Counted from the first letter of the stretch, positions 16,338 to 25,023 are shown. The stretch: DNA of 64,000 nt from Bradyrhizobium sp. 186 (GCF_023101685.1 NZ_CP082164.1:5890001-5954000); one strand, 5' to 3'. The notes: generated from the letters alone by a model not told the origin. A program made the numbers and translations.

Positions 16338-16511
16338 GTGGAAAGAACCAAAAGCGGTCGCCCTCCCGTACTTGAGAACGGCGTCACGACCAGCTTTGTG
16401 ATGCCGGCGGCTCTTAAGCTTGAGATCGACCGCGTCTCGAAGAGTCAGGGACGATCTCGCAGCGATTTTGCGCGCGAAGTACTTGAGCAAGCCGTCCGCA
16501 CAGCTGCCTAG
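16338..16511 (+). CDS. Ribbon-helix-helix DNA-binding protein
   Basis: GTG at 16338, with GGAG eight bases upstream, gives 57 residues: MERTKSGRPPVLENGVTTSF, VMPAALKLEIDRVSKSQGRS, RSDFAREVLEQAVRTAA. The pattern of a strand (VTTSFVMP), helix (LKLEIDRVSKSQ) and helix (RSDFAREVLEQAV) is that of MetJ/Arc (CopG-type) repressors. The gene lies 95 bases before the Rep-like gene and could control its expression or copy number, as CopG does in plasmids. This link is inferred from position. Confidence 0.75.
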   Translation: MERTKSGRPPVLENGVTTSFVMPAALKLEIDRVSKSQGRSRSDFAREVLEQAVRTAA

Positions 16512-16606
16512 GCCGGCAACGAAGACATCGTCAGCAAAGAGAAAAGCCCCAGCGTTTGCAGCGCCAAGGGCTTCAAAGGTCTCGATTAGCATTCAGAAAC
16601 GAAACA

Positions 16607-17383
16607 ATGACACAGCAGTACAAAAAAAGCAACGCGCCGATCATCTTGTCGCCGGATGGAATCCGAATCCAGATTTCCAACAGCAACAAGATGAAGTTCC
16701 GGAACACAGTCAATGCCGATACTGGACTGGCCGAAATGATGAAGTCCATCATCTATTGCCTGATCGATAAGACGAACGAAGGTTACGGCGACGAACCGCA
16801 AAAGTTCGGTTGGGCATATCCGTTGCCCAAAACCATCGCCGAGCATTGCGGCTGCACAGAGCGTGCGGTCTGGGACAATCTGACTGCGCTTGAGGACGGC
16901 GTGACGAAAAATGGGGTGACCATCCCTGAGCGCTGGCGCTTGCGCGTGAACCGCCATGGAAAGGCCCGCAACAGTGGTGGCGGTCGCAGTAAGGCGAACT
17001 GGTACTTCCTGAATGCTTGGCGCGAATTTGGTGCCGTCGACAAATCCGGAGGCGACGCAAAACAGATACTCTTATCTGGGAAGCCACAGCACATATCCGG
17101 TGAGTATGGGGCCTTCTCATTCCTCGACGAAGCTGACGGAGACTCAATCGCAACGGCTGACGGAATGTCGCGCAGGCAACAGTTTGTCGCTCTCGCGAAT
17201 TTGTATCATGAAATGGGCGGTCGTCGTGTTGATCAGACCATGCTGAATTCGGCGTGGAACGCATTCGCTAAGAACGGGATCAGTTTTGCGGTCGCGGTTG
17301 CAAATCTCACTGAAGGAGAGAGTCTCTCGCTCTCTGACTGCCTGAATCAGAAGCTACCGAATGAGTCTGACGAACCGTTCTAG
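16607..17383 (+). CDS. Rep-like winged-helix protein next to iterons
   Basis: 258 residues from ATG at 16607. Residues 30-70 include KMKFRNTVNADTGLAEMMKS. A helix-turn-helix follows near 80-100, KTIAEHCGCTERAVWDNLTA, of the type seen in phage and plasmid replication initiators and in primosomal helix-turn-helix_36 proteins. It continues with RWRLRVNRHGKARNSGGGRS and a polar C-terminus with a second helical bundle (MSRRQQFVALANLYHEMGGR). Iterons and an inverted repeat begin 15 bases after its stop, which is the main reason to call it Rep-like. I do not recognise a named family. It could instead be a phage early regulator. Confidence 0.6.
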   Translation: MTQQYKKSNAPIILSPDGIRIQISNSNKMKFRNTVNADTGLAEMMKSIIYCLIDKTNEGYGDEPQKFGWAYPLPKTIAEHCGCTERAVWDNLTALEDGVTKNGVTIPERWRLRVNRHGKARNSGGGRSKANWYFLNAWREFGAVDKSGGDAKQILLSGKPQHISGEYGAFSFLDEADGDSIATADGMSRRQQFVALANLYHEMGGRRVDQTMLNSAWNAFAKNGISFAVAVANLTEGESLSLSDCLNQKLPNESDEPF

Positions 17384-17397
17384 ACTCCTGACCGTGA

Positions 17398-17443
17398 AAA
17401 CCCTGAACGGGACGTTCTAAATCCTGTGCCCCGTTCAGGGTTT
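17398..17443. repeat. 14-bp perfect inverted repeat after the Rep-like gene
   Basis: AAACCCTGAACGGG at 17398-17411 pairs perfectly with CCCGTTCAGGGTTT at 17430-17443 across an 18-base loop. It may act as a terminator, or as an operator, since its GAACGG half matches the core of the iterons further on. Confidence 0.85.
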
Positions 17444-17471
17444 GAAGCAAAATGCCGACTCTGGAAACACC

Positions 17472-17550
17472 GAACGCCGTGCACTTAAACAGTGAACGGC
17501 GTGCAAAGAAACACTGAGCGGCGTGCACCTAAACGCTGAACGCCGTTCAG
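17472..17550. repeat. Tandem 22-bp iterons, candidate replication origin
   Basis: Three head-to-tail 22-bp units: 17472-17493, 17494-17515 and 17516-17537, then a 13-base partial unit to 17550. The consensus is GARCGSCGTGCAnnnAAACnnT; GCGTGCA and AAAC are kept in all full units. Spacing of 22 bp (two helical turns) places all units on one face of DNA, as in plasmid iteron origins. No clear AT-rich unwinding region was found directly beside them. Confidence 0.85.
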
Positions 17551-17749
17551 CCGACTCTCTTATTACCTTCTTCCGACCCTCTTCGAGACGCTCTCATAGA
17601 CGCCTGAAGGGTCGGCTGTACGCCTTTGGTCCAGGGATTGTCGGCAGCAGTTCCAGAAGCTGTGACCGGTGTGGCTGTAACTGGCCACTAGATCATCACC
17701 GGCCAAATTTCGGTGCGCCAGAGCGCATCACGTCCCCAAGGTATTACAC
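17551..17749. other. Non-coding stretch after iterons
   Basis: No gene seen. It probably contains the promoter of the gene at 17750, whose start is preceded by AAGG. Confidence 0.4.
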
Positions 17750-18094
17750 ATGACGACTAAGACCATCGAACGATCGGTTGGCAGCGCTTCAGCCGCCAGC
17801 CGACACCGCATCATCGTCCGCGAAGCTAACGACAGACATGGCCGATTCGAAATCTCACTGGCAGATGGGTCAACCCTGCCGGCTTCCCGCGCTCCGATGC
17901 TCGCCGCAGCTCGCTATTTGCTCGGGGAAGGTGCGAACCCTTCCGCCGTTGTCGAGATGGTTCACGCCACCCGGCCTGACACCGTCGCCGCGTTCGGCAA
18001 GATCGGTTCGCTCGCAAAGCTCGACGTTCGTGAGGATCAAACGAGCGAACCGCGCTTCTGCAAGTGGCGACCACCCCCGCAAGACCGGCGCTAA
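17750..18094 (+). CDS. Hypothetical mobile-element protein
   Basis: 114 residues from ATG at 17750 (MTTKTIERSVGSASAASRHR). The central part, GRFEISLADGSTLPASRAPM, LAAARYLLGEGANPSAVVEM and VHATRPDTVAAFGKIGSLAK, is typical of small proteins encoded on rhizobial plasmids and prophages, with a C-terminal FCKWRPPP tail. Function unknown; no helix-turn-helix or signal peptide seen. Confidence 0.65.
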   Translation: MTTKTIERSVGSASAASRHRIIVREANDRHGRFEISLADGSTLPASRAPMLAAARYLLGEGANPSAVVEMVHATRPDTVAAFGKIGSLAKLDVREDQTSEPRFCKWRPPPQDRR

Positions 18095-18575
18095 AAGCTG
18101 CGGGTATCGAGTGCTCATGCGTTCTTTCAAGATGGGGTTACCAACCTAGCTTTCGAGATGAAGGGCACTCTACAGGCGCTGTACGTCGTCCAGCGTGATC
18201 AGCCCATTGGCTTGTGGAAAGGTCCGTGGAATCACCCGTTACTCCTCCGATCGCTCGCGCTTACATCCCGACTCCTTAGGGCATTTACATTAAGCACGCG
18301 GAATCTCATTTCACCCCTTGTTTTGTAGGGCTGATCGCGCATCTGAAAGTCCCTGTAATTCCCTGACATTGGCTCATACCGCAATTGCGGATAATCAGAA
18401 TTTGACAGAAGGGCCATATGAGTGTATGGAAGTACCTACTATGCGCTAAGGCCGTCCGGTGGTGATCCTCCCCGAGACGGCCTTCGTGATTCTTACCCCA
18501 AACGATCGCAACAGTCGCCTGGACCGCTCACGCGGTGCGCCGGGCCGATATCCGTTTGCGACAAGGAATCGAAAC
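18095..18575. other. Gene-free stretch
   Basis: 480 bases with lower GC than the flanks and no supported frame. The block before 18576 contains GACAAGGAATCGAAACATGATC: AAGGA and the ATG of the next gene. Confidence 0.45.
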
Positions 18576-18749
18576 ATGATCGATCTAAACAGCGCTCGCT
18601 ATGAGCCAACCCGCACCATTGGCGTCGTTTTGCCCGTCTCCATCGCTGACGCCATCGAAAAACAGGCATCATCCGAGATGATCGGAAAATCCGCTTGGAT
18701 GCGGCGCGCGCTGATCGCCACCCTTCGCCGCGAACACGAGGCCGCGTGA
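18576..18749 (+). CDS. Small ribbon-helix-helix-like protein
   Basis: 57 residues from ATG at 18576: MIDLNSARYEPTRTIGVVLP, VSIADAIEKQASSEMIGKSA, WMRRALIATLRREHEAA. A short strand (TIGVVLPVS) followed by two helices fits the ribbon-helix-helix fold. It overlaps the next gene (TGATG at 18747-18751), so they are co-translated. No toxin gene is visible beside it, so it is more likely a phage or plasmid regulator than an antitoxin. Confidence 0.65.
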   Translation: MIDLNSARYEPTRTIGVVLPVSIADAIEKQASSEMIGKSAWMRRALIATLRREHEAA

Positions 18750-19168
18750 TGACCGACGACCTCGAAGGCCTGATCGTGAAGGAAGCGAACCGGCAGGGCC
18801 ACCAGCCCAACCAGGACGCCATACGGCAGGCAGGCATCGACCTCGCCGGTGCAGCCATGACCAGCCAAGGGCTGATCCACATGCCCGGTCGAGGCTCAAT
18901 CTCGCCGGCCGATTTCGTCCGCTCGCTCCGAAACACCATGCCGGCCGCGTTCTCGCCAGTGACCGACGACAAGCCGGCGACGACCTCGGATGAGCGCCGA
19001 TCAGGCGAGACGCTGACGGCTCACATGAGGCGGCTGATTGAAGCCGGCCGGAAGCAAACCCGGATGCCGGACGACTGGAACAGCGTTCGCCAACGATACG
19101 GCGCCGACACTACCACCGCCGCCCATATGCACGAAATCGAGCGGCTGCGCGCCGCCAAAGCAAAGTAA
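18749..19168 (+). CDS. Hypothetical phage-like protein
   Basis: 139 residues from ATG at 18749: MTDDLEGLIVKEANRQGHQP, then hydrophilic helices and a C-terminal RLIEAGRKQTRMPDDWNSVR, QRYGADTTTAAHMHEIERLR. No recognised domain. The gene sits in a tight plus-strand series (18576, 18749, 19181) typical of phage or plasmid cassettes. Confidence 0.65.
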   Translation: MTDDLEGLIVKEANRQGHQPNQDAIRQAGIDLAGAAMTSQGLIHMPGRGSISPADFVRSLRNTMPAAFSPVTDDKPATTSDERRSGETLTAHMRRLIEAGRKQTRMPDDWNSVRQRYGADTTTAAHMHEIERLRAAKAK

Positions 19169-19180
19169 GGACGATAACTG

Positions 19181-19483
19181 ATGAGACCAGGAATTTTAGC
19201 CCGCCAGACCGCCGCTCAGTTGCGATCGGAAAAATTCACGGTCGGCGACGAGGTTCGGGCCGCACGCGGCATCGGTCTTCAACTTTTCGACCTTCGGAAG
19301 CGTCAGGCCGATGCAGATCAGCGAGTAGCGGCAGTCCGCGACCGGCTGCAACGCATTGACGTTAGCGCGTTGGAGGCCGAACTTGCCGACGCGCTGGCCG
19401 AGCGGGCGATGATTGCCGAGCAGATCGCCGCATTGACGGCGCCCGCCCGTGATGAGCAGTTCGCTGAACTTGCAACTGGCTAA
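19181..19483 (+). CDS. Hypothetical coiled-coil protein
   Basis: 100 residues from ATG at 19181: MRPGILARQTAAQLRSEKFT, VGDEVRAARGIGLQLFDLRK, RQADADQRVAAVRDRLQRID, ending in an Ala/Glu-rich helix. It is strongly helical, with heptad-like spacing from residue 35 to the end. Starts 12 bases after the preceding gene. Function unknown. Confidence 0.65.
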   Translation: MRPGILARQTAAQLRSEKFTVGDEVRAARGIGLQLFDLRKRQADADQRVAAVRDRLQRIDVSALEAELADALAERAMIAEQIAALTAPARDEQFAELATG

Positions 19484-19547
19484 GCAGTTAAGATAGGACA
19501 GCTGCCCGTCTCCAATCCGGAGCGGTCGTCCTTTCGGAGGCGCGGTC

Positions 19548-19838
19548 GTGATATTGAGACTCGCGAGACTGCTGCTCGCAACCATCGCGTTGGCTCTCGC
19601 TGCCGCGCCTCCGTTCCTTCCGCTGCCAGCCAAAGCAGAAAGCACCTACCCAACATCGACCCGTGATGGCCGGGAACGCATCCAGCGCACGGGCGCGTGT
19701 CCGGTCGGATATGTTGGTCTCGGTGACAAGTGTGAGGCGCTGCACCGAGACACGCCGCGTGCCCACCCGCATATCCCGGGAACGGCATGTCCGCCCCGGA
19801 CGTTCCGGAGCGGCGATGCCTGCGTCAGTTTTCGATGA
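19548..19838 (+). CDS. Small exported Cys-containing protein
   Basis: 96 residues from GTG at 19548. A clear signal peptide (MILRLARLLLATIALALAAA, ending near PAKAES) is followed by a short mature domain with four cysteines in ACPVGYVGLGDKCEALHRDT and TACPPRTFRSGDACVSF. The two repeated CPxxxxxxGDxC halves suggest two disulfides. I recall related short exported proteins in Bradyrhizobium. It is convergent with the recombinase gene, with no spacer between the stops. Confidence 0.7.
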   Translation: MILRLARLLLATIALALAAAPPFLPLPAKAESTYPTSTRDGRERIQRTGACPVGYVGLGDKCEALHRDTPRAHPHIPGTACPPRTFRSGDACVSFR

Positions 19839-20465
19839 TCAGGCAGCCTTCTGGTCCTTCTGGCGCTTTACAATCTTCGCGATCGTGGCCCGGCCACATC
19901 CAGTCGCCGCCTGGATATCGCTCCAAGACATGCCGGAGGCCAGCATGCCTTCGATACCGGCATTTCGATCTACGTTTTCGGGACGGCCTTTGAACTTCCC
20001 TTCCACCCGCGCCTTGGCAACCCCTTGCGCTACCCGGCGGCGTCGGTCTTCGTAATCTTTCCGTGCGGTCGCGGCCAGCAGGTCTAGCAAAAGGCCGTTC
20101 ACAGCCTCCAAGACGCGGCCAGTGAAGCCATCCGCGGTAGACCTCAAGAGTTGGTACGACGTTGGCAGGTCAAGAGCGACGATGCGGACGCCCTTAGCAT
20201 CGATCGCCGCCCTGAGTTTCTTCCAATCGGACTCGTTGAGGCGGCTCAACCGGTCAACTTGCTCGATTAAGAGAACGTCTCCCTCTTGAGCATCGGAAAG
20301 CAGCTTGAACAATTCCGGTCGATCCAACTTCGTGCCGGACTCGTTCTCGCGATACCATGACGCGATCTTCAGCCCGCGCTCCGCAGCGAATGCTTTCAGC
20401 TGCCCCTCCGCGCGGTTGGCATCCTGATCCTTGGTGCTGGCCCGCAAGTATGCACGCACGAACAT
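19839..20465 (-). CDS. Serine recombinase, resolvase/invertase family
   Basis: 208 residues from ATG at 20465. The N-terminal catalytic domain has the nucleophile serine in VRAYLRASTKDQDANR (about residue 10), then DRPELFKLLSDAQEGDVLLI and EQVDRLSRLNESDWKKL. The long helix E (RRRRVAQGVAKARVEGKFKG) leads to a C-terminal helix-turn-helix MSWSDIQAATGCGRATIAKI. The length and order match Tn3-type resolvases and DNA invertases. Direct repeats and a palindrome lie just upstream (20487-20527), a likely crossover or operator site. Whether it resolves, inverts or excises cannot be told from sequence. Confidence 0.92.
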   Translation of the reverse strand: MFVRAYLRASTKDQDANRAEGQLKAFAAERGLKIASWYRENESGTKLDRPELFKLLSDAQEGDVLLIEQVDRLSRLNESDWKKLRAAIDAKGVRIVALDLPTSYQLLRSTADGFTGRVLEAVNGLLLDLLAATARKDYEDRRRRVAQGVAKARVEGKFKGRPENVDRNAGIEGMLASGMSWSDIQAATGCGRATIAKIVKRQKDQKAA

Positions 20466-20486
20466 TGGAGACTCCCTGATAGTTCC

Positions 20487-20527
20487 GTTTGACTAGTTCT
20501 CTTATAAGAGTCTTGTTTGACTAGTTC
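20487..20527. promoter_or_regulatory. Candidate recombination/operator site of the serine recombinase
   Basis: GTTTGACTAGTTC occurs at 20487-20499 and again at 20515-20527 in direct orientation, 28 bp apart. Between them CTCTTATAAGAG (20499-20510) is a perfect 12-bp palindrome with a central TA. This layout, 22 bases upstream of the recombinase start, is like the subsites of a res site or an autoregulatory operator. Confidence 0.6.
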
Positions 20528-21134
20528 AAGAACTACTTTCGAGAACCTTCAAGGTGGTGCCGCTGGGACATACCCAAAGTGAACTAGGCTCTTGGCCTTT
20601 GACGCAAGCGCCGCGCGGTGGCCCGCCCCGCCTCCTGGCTGGCCGCGCGCCATGGCGAGGGCTCCGAGATGCACGGCCCCGGTGGTGCTCGGTGGATCGA
20701 AGGCCATCCATCAGCGCGCCCCCGCTCGCGTGGCGCCGTCAGCCAGCCCCAAGGGGAGGTGACGCAACCTGCCCTGAGAAGATGCAGGTCGGTGGCCGCC
20801 ATGGACTCGATAGGCCGCATCCGACGCTGACTATTCGTCACGGTGGCAGGCAACCGGCCCGCGGCCAGGGCGTGCCTCGCTTCACCGTCTGCCGGAGCAC
20901 CATGGCCACCATCATCCTCGCCAATGCAAGACCAGTGAGGCTTCCCAGCGCTCGCAAGCGCGGGAGGGGTGAAGGAGAGATTTTTTGTGCGGCATACCCC
21001 TCGGTTGGCCGACCCCTTCCTACTAGCGAGCGCCAAAAGGCCCTTTTCCGAGAGGGCACCCACCAAGAAAAAGACCCCACCCCTTTCGGGTGGTCACCAT
21101 CCGCGCGCTCAGCGCGCCAACAAGTAAGAGAAAC
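20528..21134. other. Gene-free stretch before the tape-measure gene
   Basis: About 600 bases of very high GC without a supported gene on either strand. A hairpin CCACCC-CTTTC-GGGTGG lies at 21077-21093, just before the tape-measure start, with an A-run before it; it could be a minus-strand terminator or an RNA structure controlling the gene. Confidence 0.45.
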
Positions 21135-24100
21135 ATGTCAGAGATCATCAGTGTCCATGCCTCATTGACCGCGAGCGACACCGCCAGCCCGGTCATCGCG
21201 GGGCTCCTCAAAAACGTCCGCAAGCTTGAGGCAGCCATCAAGTCCATCAACGGCGTCTCAGAATCGAAACTGTTCCCCGACAGCCTCTCTGCCGGGTTGC
21301 AGAAGGCCACTGATGATGCTCGCAAAGCCGCCGCGTCTTATCGATCCGAATGGAAGACCGCCTATGATGCTCGCCTGCGTGATGCACGGACATTCCATCG
21401 TGAGCTTGACCGCCTCGACCGCCAGACCTTCAATCGCCAGCAGGCTGAGCAACGCGGCGTAGATCGTGGTGCGAGGTCCGCCAGCCGCGGCAAGTCTCCC
21501 CGTGGCATCTCGTCGACCACCGCGCTGATTGCCGGCGGCATCACCATCTCCGGCGTCGCATCCGCGTTCAAGAAACGGATGGAGGCCAACGTCGCTGAGA
21601 CCAAGGCGCAAATTTTCGGTGGGCTGTCACCGGATGAGGTGAAGAAACTTCGCGGTGACTGGTCGGATCAGGTCGCCATTAGGTTCGGAGAGTCCGCAGC
21701 GGCTGTGCTGGATGGCTACACCGAGGCGTTGAAGCAAGGCTTTGACGGTTCTGCCGCGAAGAAGATCACCGAGAACGCCCTGGAAGCGTCATCTGCGCTC
21801 GAAATGAACATCGGCGAGCTGATGAAGCTGGCAGGTAAGACCGCGACCGGGCTGTACGGCAATGTCCGCAACGCCGATCCCGCCCGCGTGGCTCGGATGA
21901 TGACCTCTGTTGCCGTCGCCGCCGCTGCGACCGCCGCAGACCCGAACGAAGTGGTAGAGGCGAACAAGCGCGCCCTGTCCGCTTTGAGCACCACAAAAAT
22001 GAAGGAGACCGATCTTTCCGCGTTCACGTCGGTCGGCATCTCGGCAGGCCTCCAGCCGAACAAGGCCGGTACGTTCCTCGGCTATTTGACCTCCGAATTT
22101 GCAAACGCCGGCAACGCTCGCGGCCAGCGCGCGAAGGATCTGGATCAAGCTGCCCGGATGATCGGATATGGCGGCCGGGCGCAGATGGCTCAGAGGATGG
22201 CCGCTGCACCGACTGAGTTCATGCTGGATATGTTTTCGAAGATGCGGAACATGAGCGAGCAGACCCGGGCGAAATTCGCCAACCTCGCCGGCATGCGGGA
22301 ATGGCGCGATGAGCTGGTGCAGATGGCCAAGGCCTCCGATCAAATACGGGAGACCTTGAAGGAAATCGACCAAAAGAGCGACGCGGTGTCTGCGTTTTCC
22401 CGCACGAAGCTTAACTCACTTCAGAAGCGCTGGGACCGCATCAAGGCGATGTTCGGCCTCGCATGGGAGAAATTCGGAAGCGGGTTCGAGCAAAGCTTCA
22501 TTGAGGTGTCGGATTGGTTCGATAGGCATACCAGCATCGTCACCTCCGGCAAGATCGGGGAGAAGTCGAGAGAGTTTGTGGAGAGGCTGAAGAAGGCCTT
22601 CGGCGTCGCCAACATCGGCGAGGCACTCGACAAGATCGCCGCGAAAATATCGTCGATCGACGTGGACAGGATCATTGGCTTTGCGTCGGGCTTCGTTGGT
22701 GGACTCAAGTCGATTTCCGATACCGTCCTCACCATGCTCAAAGGCGTCGCCACTGCCATGGGCAAGGACGGCAACAGCGCCGAAGTACTGGGTAAGTTGG
22801 CCGGGCAGATTGTTGGCTTGTCCGTCGCCCTCGGATTGCTTGCCCCGGTCATCGCCGTACTCTCCGGCTTTGCGACCATCATCAGCCGCATCGCCGGTCT
22901 GCTCACTGGTCGGGCGTTGCTGGGTGCCGCCAGCGCCAACCCAGTTGGAACCACCGCCCTGCTCGCTTGGCTTCTGGCAGAGAACAACGACGCCGGCATT
23001 CCCGACTCCGCAAAGAAGCGGCCGGGAGAGACGACCAGCCAATGGCGCGAACGTCAGCGTCAGCACAAGAAAGACCTGTATCAGAAGCAGTCAGGCGAAG
23101 GCTTCGATCCCGCCAACGTCCACAGGTCGAGCTACCTCACGGACAGCTTCGACAAGCTGGGCGGCAAGATCGAACGCGCGTCGCTCACGAGCACCGACTT
23201 CAGCGCCCGTAGTCGCGGTGGGCTGAGCGGTGGCACCGCCGTAGCAACCAACATGAACCGTCTCGTCAGCGGCGTCGGCACTCCCGATGCTCTGTGGAAG
23301 AACGTAACGCCGGGCGGCATCCTTCCGAACTTCGGCATAGGGTCATCTGGCATCATCAAGCGCAGCAACATCCCCTCATTCAACGGTGGAGGCGGCAGCG
23401 TTGACGACATGAGCCGGGCGGCCTTCGATAAGAAGTTCGCCGGTACTGCACTCGCTGGCAAGTACGATCAGGTCGTTGCGACCGCCAGAGCCAACGGCAT
23501 CTCGCCTGCGCTGCTGGCCGGTGTGATCGCGCACGAAACCGGCAACGGCCATGTGCTGTCTGGAAACAACGTCGCGGGTCTGATGGACCCGGCAACCGGC
23601 ATGGCGAAAAAGATGCAATTCGCCAGTCTCGATGCCGGCATCAGCAGGGCCGGCCAGGTGGTCGCAAAGAACTACCGTCTGGCCGGTGGCAACCTCGACA
23701 AGATGGGAGAGCGCTATGCACCGGTCGGCGCGGCGAATGATCCACGTCGACTGAACGGCGGCTGGCCCGCGGGCGTGCGCAAGCAGATGAATGCGCTGTC
23801 CGGCGGTGGCTCGGCCGGCAGCGGCGATGCCGTTGCATGGGCCGAAAAGTACAAGGGCTTAAACGAGTACACCGACAACCGGGTGTTGGCGGCAGTCCTT
23901 GGCGGTGACGTACGCGGCAAGTCGAATGCTTGGTGTGCTCGCTTCGTTAATAAGGCATTGGAAGCGGCCGGAGGCAATGGGACGGGCAGCGCGGTGGCGA
24001 ACAGCTTCCAGAAGTGGGGCTCCGCGGTCAGCCCGCCCGACGTCAAGCGCAACGACGTTCTGCTTCAGACGAACGGCTACGGCTACAATAAGCCCGGTGG

Positions 24101-24428
24101 TCACGTTGGCCTCGCGACGGGCGAGACCCGAATGCACAACGGCCGGCTGCAAATCAAGATGCTGGCCGGCAACGATGGTGACGCGGTTCGGGAACACTGG
24201 ATCGACGCGGACAAGAACCTGATGGTTCGTCGCGGCAATCCCATCGGCCAAGTCCCGTCAGCGGTTGACGCGGTAAAGAATGTTCCCGCCGCTCCGCAGT
24301 CTGGCGTCCCGATGAGGGGGGCTTTGGTGGTGGCGTCGGCGGCTCTGTCGCGATCCACATCAACGGCAATAGCCATGATCCGGAAGCGCTCGCAACTCTG
24401 GTCCAGCGCCGCGTTGACGAGTCGATGA
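21135..24428 (+). CDS. Phage tail tape-measure protein with C-terminal hydrolase-like regions, frameshifted end
   Basis: ATG at 21135 (MSEIISVHASLTASDTASPV). The N-terminal half is coiled-coil and TP901-type tape measure (AKRQ-like repeats, hydrophobic segments such as STTALIAGGITISGVASAF and VALGLLAPVIAVLSGFATII). The region near residues 770-860 (ISPALLAGVIAHETGNGHVL, MGERYAPVGAANDPRRLNGG) resembles lysozyme/glucosaminidase-like domains of tail proteins. Residues near 905-990 (SNAWCARFVNKALEAAGG and GGHVGLATG) carry the Cys-His pattern of CHAP/TIGR02594 peptidoglycan peptidases. After a G6 run at about 24315 the frame changes: adding one G gives GGFGGGVGGSVAIHINGNSH and a normal end at 24466, while the present frame stops at 24428. 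Confidence 0.85.
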   Translation: MSEIISVHASLTASDTASPVIAGLLKNVRKLEAAIKSINGVSESKLFPDSLSAGLQKATDDARKAAASYRSEWKTAYDARLRDARTFHRELDRLDRQTFNRQQAEQRGVDRGARSASRGKSPRGISSTTALIAGGITISGVASAFKKRMEANVAETKAQIFGGLSPDEVKKLRGDWSDQVAIRFGESAAAVLDGYTEALKQGFDGSAAKKITENALEASSALEMNIGELMKLAGKTATGLYGNVRNADPARVARMMTSVAVAAAATAADPNEVVEANKRALSALSTTKMKETDLSAFTSVGISAGLQPNKAGTFLGYLTSEFANAGNARGQRAKDLDQAARMIGYGGRAQMAQRMAAAPTEFMLDMFSKMRNMSEQTRAKFANLAGMREWRDELVQMAKASDQIRETLKEIDQKSDAVSAFSRTKLNSLQKRWDRIKAMFGLAWEKFGSGFEQSFIEVSDWFDRHTSIVTSGKIGEKSREFVERLKKAFGVANIGEALDKIAAKISSIDVDRIIGFASGFVGGLKSISDTVLTMLKGVATAMGKDGNSAEVLGKLAGQIVGLSVALGLLAPVIAVLSGFATIISRIAGLLTGRALLGAASANPVGTTALLAWLLAENNDAGIPDSAKKRPGETTSQWRERQRQHKKDLYQKQSGEGFDPANVHRSSYLTDSFDKLGGKIERASLTSTDFSARSRGGLSGGTAVATNMNRLVSGVGTPDALWKNVTPGGILPNFGIGSSGIIKRSNIPSFNGGGGSVDDMSRAAFDKKFAGTALAGKYDQVVATARANGISPALLAGVIAHETGNGHVLSGNNVAGLMDPATGMAKKMQFASLDAGISRAGQVVAKNYRLAGGNLDKMGERYAPVGAANDPRRLNGGWPAGVRKQMNALSGGGSAGSGDAVAWAEKYKGLNEYTDNRVLAAVLGGDVRGKSNAWCARFVNKALEAAGGNGTGSAVANSFQKWGSAVSPPDVKRNDVLLQTNGYGYNKPGGHVGLATGETRMHNGRLQIKMLAGNDGDAVREHWIDADKNLMVRRGNPIGQVPSAVDAVKNVPAAPQSGVPMRGALVVASAALSRSTSTAIAMIRKRSQLWSSAALTSR

Positions 24429-24630
24429 ACTGGCGCGCCCATGACAGTGAGTCAGAATACACCTAACGACTAACCCGATCCTATAGAACCGGGAGGACGA
24501 GTCATCATTGTGAGGCGGACGTACCCTCGCTCTGATGGCTCTCCTTTGCATTCGTGCGAATGCAACCGCCTTGTAAGCAAATGCCACCTTCACCAGAGTG
24601 TCTCCGATCAACACGCGAGAGGATGATCAG

Positions 24631-24894
24631 ATGAACACGACATATCGAGACTACATCACCGAAGTTCGCAACGGAAAACAGGTTGCCCGGCCCATGGATG
24701 GAGACCAATTTGAGATGAGATCAATGCATCCTCCGCGCCTTTACGGGGCCATCGATGCACTCCATGCCGCGTTGGAGCAAATCCCGGCTGTCTCTGTTGC
24801 TGAGATAACCGGGCCCCGTTGGCTGAGGGAATGGCTGGCCAGCCCCACCGATATCATCGACCTCGATGAAGCATATGCGCGCGGCGCCTGCTGA
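24631..24894 (+). CDS. Small phage-like hypothetical protein
   Basis: 87 residues from ATG at 24631, with GAGAGGATG upstream: MNTTYRDYITEVRNGKQVAR, PMDGDQFEMRSMHPPRLYGA, IDALHAALEQIPAVSVAEIT, GPRWLREWLASPTDIIDLDE. Soluble and acidic. It lies between the tape-measure gene and the ADP-ribosyltransferase-like gene; no known family. Confidence 0.65.
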   Translation: MNTTYRDYITEVRNGKQVARPMDGDQFEMRSMHPPRLYGAIDALHAALEQIPAVSVAEITGPRWLREWLASPTDIIDLDEAYARGAC

Positions 24895-25023
24895 GGCCTC
24901 AGTTGCTCCGACCACCCGACTATTTTGCAACGCCCTCAACCCAGCCGGAGGCGTTTTCACTTCGTTCGCGTGGACTGCTCGCGATTCGACGCATCACAAT
25001 AATCATCAACGAAAGGAATCAGG

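Noticed and set aside
17472..17550. CRISPR array from the tandem 22-bp units
   Set aside because: Units are back to back with no spacers and no cas genes; they fit iterons.
18576..19168. Toxin-antitoxin pair (ribbon-helix-helix protein plus downstream gene)
   Set aside because: The downstream protein shows no RelE, PIN, Fic or other toxin motifs; phage or plasmid regulator is more likely.
20554..21168. Possible genes in the GC-rich stretch before the tape-measure gene
   Set aside because: Frames on both strands are Arg/Pro-rich without ribosome sites or any recognisable motif.
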